Position numbers and translations under genes: made by a program
The notes under the pieces: model-generated
The model's input: the letters and a program-made list of their open reading frames with translations, nothing else
The model's database searches: none
What the model was told of the DNA's origin: nothing
DNA from: Prevotella falsenii DSM 22864 = JCM 15124
GTDB taxonomy: Bacteria > Bacteroidota > Bacteroidia > Bacteroidales > Bacteroidaceae
Direction of reading: 5' to 3'
DNA: 39,244 bases
NCBI RefSeq assembly: GCF_000613945.1
Contig: NZ_BAJY01000024.1
Location: forward strand, 1 to 39,244
Shown: positions 37,010 through 39,244 of the stretch, one piece after another
Layout: each line of letters starts with the position of its first letter
Numbering within the stretch: the first letter of the stretch is position 1

Positions 37010-37407
37010 TTCTCCTGAAATTCACGGGTAAGTTGTACAATTTCGCCTCCGATAGCCGCCAATTCAAGAGTCAGTTTCTCCAGTTGGGCAAGCATGGCGT
37101 AGGCTTTTTTCTCGGTGAAATTACTCTTTAAGGCGACCACAGCTTGGTTATAATTCACTCCCACGCTGCGAAACTGTCCGTACAAAGTCGTCAGTTTTTG
37201 GTAGTAATCGAGCAGCGAGCGATCCACTTTTATTACCCGAAAAGTCTCATCAAAGACCCTTGCTTTGATGAAAACCGCTCTGTTCGGGACTCCTGATTGC
37301 TCATAAAGCGTCAGGAAACGCGCAAACTCCGTGTCCGTAAACCGAACCATGCAACAATGGTTGGCTTTCTCTTTTTTCAAGGGTCTCCCCACATGTCTCT
37401 TTGTCAT
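36994..37407 (-). CDS. mobA: MobA, relaxosome accessory protein
   Basis: The 137-residue product starts MTKRHVGRPLKKEKANHCCM, a basic N-terminus with a GRP motif followed by VRFTDTEFARFLTLYEQSGV and ends in a helical region (YNQAVVALKSNFTEKKAYAM). It fits the MobA/MobC-like relaxosome proteins that bind oriT as ribbon-helix-helix-type dimers. The gene overlaps mobB and is the first of the mob operon, with the presumed promoter 320 nt upstream (37727-37734). Confidence 0.88.
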   Translation of the reverse strand: MTKRHVGRPLKKEKANHCCMVRFTDTEFARFLTLYEQSGVPNRAVFIKARVFDETFRVIKVDRSLLDYYQKLTTLYGQFRSVGVNYNQAVVALKSNFTEKKAYAMLAQLEKLTLELAAIGGEIVQLTREFQEKWSQR

Positions 37408-37726
37408 TTTACTTTGGATTTTAATGGTTTGTATTTCTCTCTAAGGGGGACAGATGTGCAAAGCACGATGGAGTCTCTTTCGAGAGATTTCACGGTAAAG
37501 CCTGCGTTCCAAGACATCGAAAACATCTTCCCAAAGACACCGACTTCGGAGGTGTCTTGCCCTCTGCAAGAGCAAGAGTTCTGAGTTACCGAATTTATTT
37601 CGAGTAACGCAGGACATATCTTGCTATTTGCTTCGACGCAAATAAATCCGTCCGCAAAGGACGGAAGTCCAGTCTCTCAAGAAAGAACGCTTCATGCCTC
37701 GAAAACTTCGGTTTACCGCTTGGGTG
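37408..37726. other. Leader of the mob operon with hairpins, likely oriT region
   Basis: No gene is supported in these 320 bases. They contain GGAGTCTCTTTCGAGAGATT near 37473 (an inverted TCTC/GAGA), AAGACACC/GGTGTCTT (37534-37541 with 37551-37558), TATTTGC-TTCGAC-GCAAATA (37625-37644) and CCGTCC-5-GGACGG (37648-37664). In this family oriT lies next to mobA; the hairpins make this stretch the best candidate, but no nick site can be named. Confidence 0.5.
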
Positions 37727-37734
37727 CAAAGTTA
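37727..37734 (-). promoter_or_regulatory. Probable -7 box of the mob operon
   Basis: Minus-strand TAACTTTG fits TAnnTTTG. It lies 320 nt upstream of mobA and faces away from the tra promoter, giving a divergent mob-tra control region with the conserved boxes (37769-37807) between the two. Confidence 0.5.
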
Positions 37735-37768
37735 CTAAGCCTTGTGCCTAAATCACTTACCTCTTACG

Positions 37769-37807
37769 GAGCCACAAATACGCAAATCGGAGCCACAAGT
37801 ACGCAGT
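37769..37807 (+). promoter_or_regulatory. Conserved upstream box, copy 3 (tandem), between mob and tra
   Basis: GAGCCACAAATACGCAAA (37769-37786) and GAGCCACAAGTACGCAGT (37790-37807) are tandem copies 21 bp apart. The second copy matches the boxes at 12956 and 23529 over its core and lies exactly 36 nt upstream of TATATTTG (37844-37851). In CTnDOT, Xis2d is reported to bind the mob-tra intergenic region, so an Xis-type protein is a good candidate. Confidence 0.75.
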
Positions 37808-37843
37808 TAGCAAAAAGGGTGGGAAAAGAGCTTTGAAGGCATC

Positions 37844-37851
37844 TATATTTG
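37844..37851 (+). promoter_or_regulatory. Probable -7 box of the tra operon
   Basis: TATATTTG is a full match to TAnnTTTG, with 36 nt from the end of the conserved box. It implies a leader of about 375 nt before traA. Confidence 0.65.
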
Positions 37852-38232
37852 CCCCGTCGAAGAGCAAATCGAAGATGTCCGCCATCGCAAAAGTCCCTGA
37901 TTGGGATGCGTTCCTTTTCGAGGGTATGTACAGCGAATACGTATGGAACTTCGACAATGCAATCGAAGGGATGTATCTGCGAACGACGGTACAATTGTCC
38001 TGACGCAGGCAGAGGGAAATCCGCGATGGGATTCCTGAATGAAGGGATGGACAACTCCACTTTTTATGCAGGCGGAGACAGCCGTCATCATCGGCACATA
38101 TCCCTCTGCACAAACAGAGTTCCCCGAACGTCGGGACATCCGAACGGATGAGGAGACCGGTATTGGAATGAATCAACTGACACGGGCAGATTCCCGTGAT
38201 GAAGCATATGTAGAACAAAACTCTAAAAGACA
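37852..38232 (+). other. Long tra leader, no convincing gene
   Basis: This stretch holds short hairpins (CCCGA-ACG-TCGGG 38123-38135, TCCG-AA-CGGA 38139-38148, CACGGG-CAGATT-CCCGTG 38181-38198) and two short frames: one ending at 38002 (KVPDWDAFLFEGMYSEYVWN then FDNAIEGMYLRTTVQLS) and one at 38039-38236. Neither has a recognisable family or a good start. In CTnDOT the tra leader is a target of control by a small RNA (RteR), so a regulatory leader is plausible. Confidence 0.45.
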
Positions 38233-39015
38233 ATGAAAAAGAAACCTGTTTTTATCGCCTTCTCCACCCAGAAGGGAGGCGTCGGCAAAACGACCTTTAC
38301 GGTCCTGACGGCAAGCTATCTGCACTATGTCTGCGGATACAATGTCCTTGTCGTGGATTGCGACTACCCGCAGTTCAGCATCAACGAGATGAGAAAACGG
38401 GATGCCAAAGGCTTGGAAACAAACAGCTCGCTACAGGAATTGGCGGTCGCCCAATTCTCCCGGCTTCAAAAGCCTACCTACAACATCCTTTGTACGACCT
38501 CGGACGAAGCCATAGGCGTCGTACAGGATTATCTGGAACACAATGAATCGGAAACAGATTTCGTGTTTTTCGATTTGCCGGGTACCATCAACACGAGGGG
38601 CGTCATCGACACGCTTGCCGGGATGGACTACATCTTCACGCCTATCTCTTCCGACCGTATCTCCTTGGAAAGCACGCTGAGCTTTTCAGCCGTTATCAAG
38701 CAGGCGGTCACTGACAATGCGGATACGGATAACAAGGGGATTTTCCTCTTTTGGAACATGGTGGACGGCAGAGAGAAAACACCCCTCTATGCGATGTATG
38801 AGAAAGTCATTGCCGAGTTGGGACTTCCCATCCTAAAGACGGCAGTCCCCAACACGACCCGCTACAAAAAGGAGGTCATGGATGAGGGTACGACCCTCTT
38901 CCGTTCAACTATCTTCCCCGCATCCCGAACGCTGCTCAGAGGCAGCCGTCTGAAAGAAATTGTGGAAGAAATCCTGTCCATTGTAAAACATGAGGTGTAT
39001 GGCAGAGAAGCATAG
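38233..39015 (+). CDS. traA: TraA, ParA/MinD-like ATPase
   Basis: The 260-residue protein has the deviant Walker A of ParA ATPases (FIAFSTQKGGVGKTTFTVLT) and a second acidic strand (NVLVVDCDYPQFSINEMRKR), plus FVFFDLPGTINTRGVIDTL as the Walker B region. CTnDOT-type tra operons begin with such a ParA-like TraA; its exact role in transfer is not settled. The start ATG follows the long leader. It overlaps traB by 17 nt and is intact. Confidence 0.92.
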   Translation: MKKKPVFIAFSTQKGGVGKTTFTVLTASYLHYVCGYNVLVVDCDYPQFSINEMRKRDAKGLETNSSLQELAVAQFSRLQKPTYNILCTTSDEAIGVVQDYLEHNESETDFVFFDLPGTINTRGVIDTLAGMDYIFTPISSDRISLESTLSFSAVIKQAVTDNADTDNKGIFLFWNMVDGREKTPLYAMYEKVIAELGLPILKTAVPNTTRYKKEVMDEGTTLFRSTIFPASRTLLRGSRLKEIVEEILSIVKHEVYGREA

Positions 39016-39244
39016 AGAAAAGATAAATCCCGATGCCATCAGAGAGCTGATCTCTCAAGGCATTCCCATGAGACGGAAAGAGGAGTCTCCCTCTGCTTCT
39101 TACGAGAAAAAGGAGTCTGTCGAAGAAACTCAGGAGGAAGAGAGAGAACTTTCCGAGGAGGTGAAACGGCCTCTTTCCCGTACACGTCGCAGAATACCGA
39201 AGGGGGACTATGAATCCTTGTTCATCTACCGCAACGACCTCGGC
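38999..39244 (+). CDS. traB: TraB (DUF3408-type), 3' end outside window
   Basis: From ATG 38999 the frame overlaps the traA end and is open to the window edge (82 residues): MAEKHREKINPDAIRELISQ, a glutamate-rich middle, then RTRRRIPKGDYESLFIYRND. The final part matches the beginning of the DUF3408 domain of CTnDOT TraB. Most of the domain is missing. It confirms that the tra operon runs off the right edge. Confidence 0.75.
   Translation, partial: MAEKHREKINPDAIRELISQGIPMRRKEESPSASYEKKESVEETQEEERELSEEVKRPLSRTRRRIPKGDYESLFIYRNDLG

Noticed and set aside
1..39244. CRISPR arrays, tRNA or rRNA genes, antibiotic resistance genes, rteA/rteB
   Set aside because: No regularly spaced repeats, tRNA cloverleaf or rRNA sequence was seen by eye, and no frame resembles TetQ, Erm, RteA or RteB.

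Overview
The window looks like Bacteroidales DNA, most probably an oral or gut Prevotella. Promoters follow the Bacteroidetes pattern (-7 box TAnnTTTG, no purine-rich ribosome sites), and the chromosomal genes (dpp5, yidC, pyrG, a Wzi-family capsule gene, a WecA/MraY-like transferase) read like Prevotella proteins. The genus is an inference from protein resemblance, not from a search.

Region 1 (1 to about 10.1 kb) is chromosome. A minus-strand pyrG-yidC-dpp5 cluster is followed by a non-coding stretch with a long palindromic repeat, then surface-polysaccharide genes: a frameshifted wzi, a small lipoprotein, a polyprenyl-phosphate sugar-phosphate transferase and a family 2 glycosyltransferase. 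Region 2 (from somewhere between 10.12 and 10.6 kb to the window end) is an integrative and conjugative element of the CTnDOT family. It holds an IntDOT-type integrase, two mirrored pairs of Xis-like HTH proteins, a minus-strand operon (DUF3945 protein, Exc-like topoisomerase III, DUF1896 protein, giant methylase-helicase), then cargo, rteC, the mobC/mobB/mobA operon, and the start of the tra operon (traA, traB). The right end lies outside the window. I saw no tetQ, ermF, rteA or rteB.

Region 3 is the cargo inside the element (23.6 to 32.3 kb), visibly richer in G and C. It has a NarL-type response regulator and a TPR histidine kinase, an AAA/DUF4143 ATPase, and a plus-strand series coding an InlB-repeat/RCC1-repeat lipoprotein, an HU-type protein, a GLUG-repeat protein and an outer-membrane barrel.

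The main new observations are regulatory. (a) A box with core GCCACAAGTACGCAGT lies exactly 36 nt upstream of a TAnnTTTG box at three promoters: the minus-strand Xis-like pair, the DUF3945/Exc operon and the tra operon. This defines a candidate element-wide regulon. (b) The kinase operon and the RCC1 lipoprotein gene have near-identical promoters, each with the palindrome CCCAC-2-GTGGG exactly 24 nt before TAATTTTG, so the two-component system probably controls itself and the surface genes. (c) Three GTCTTATAAGAC-like palindromes at exact 22-bp intervals lie between mobB and mobC. Ten apparent frameshifts spread over eight genes (integrase, topoisomerase, rteC and relaxase among them) mean either an unpolished sequence or a decayed element.
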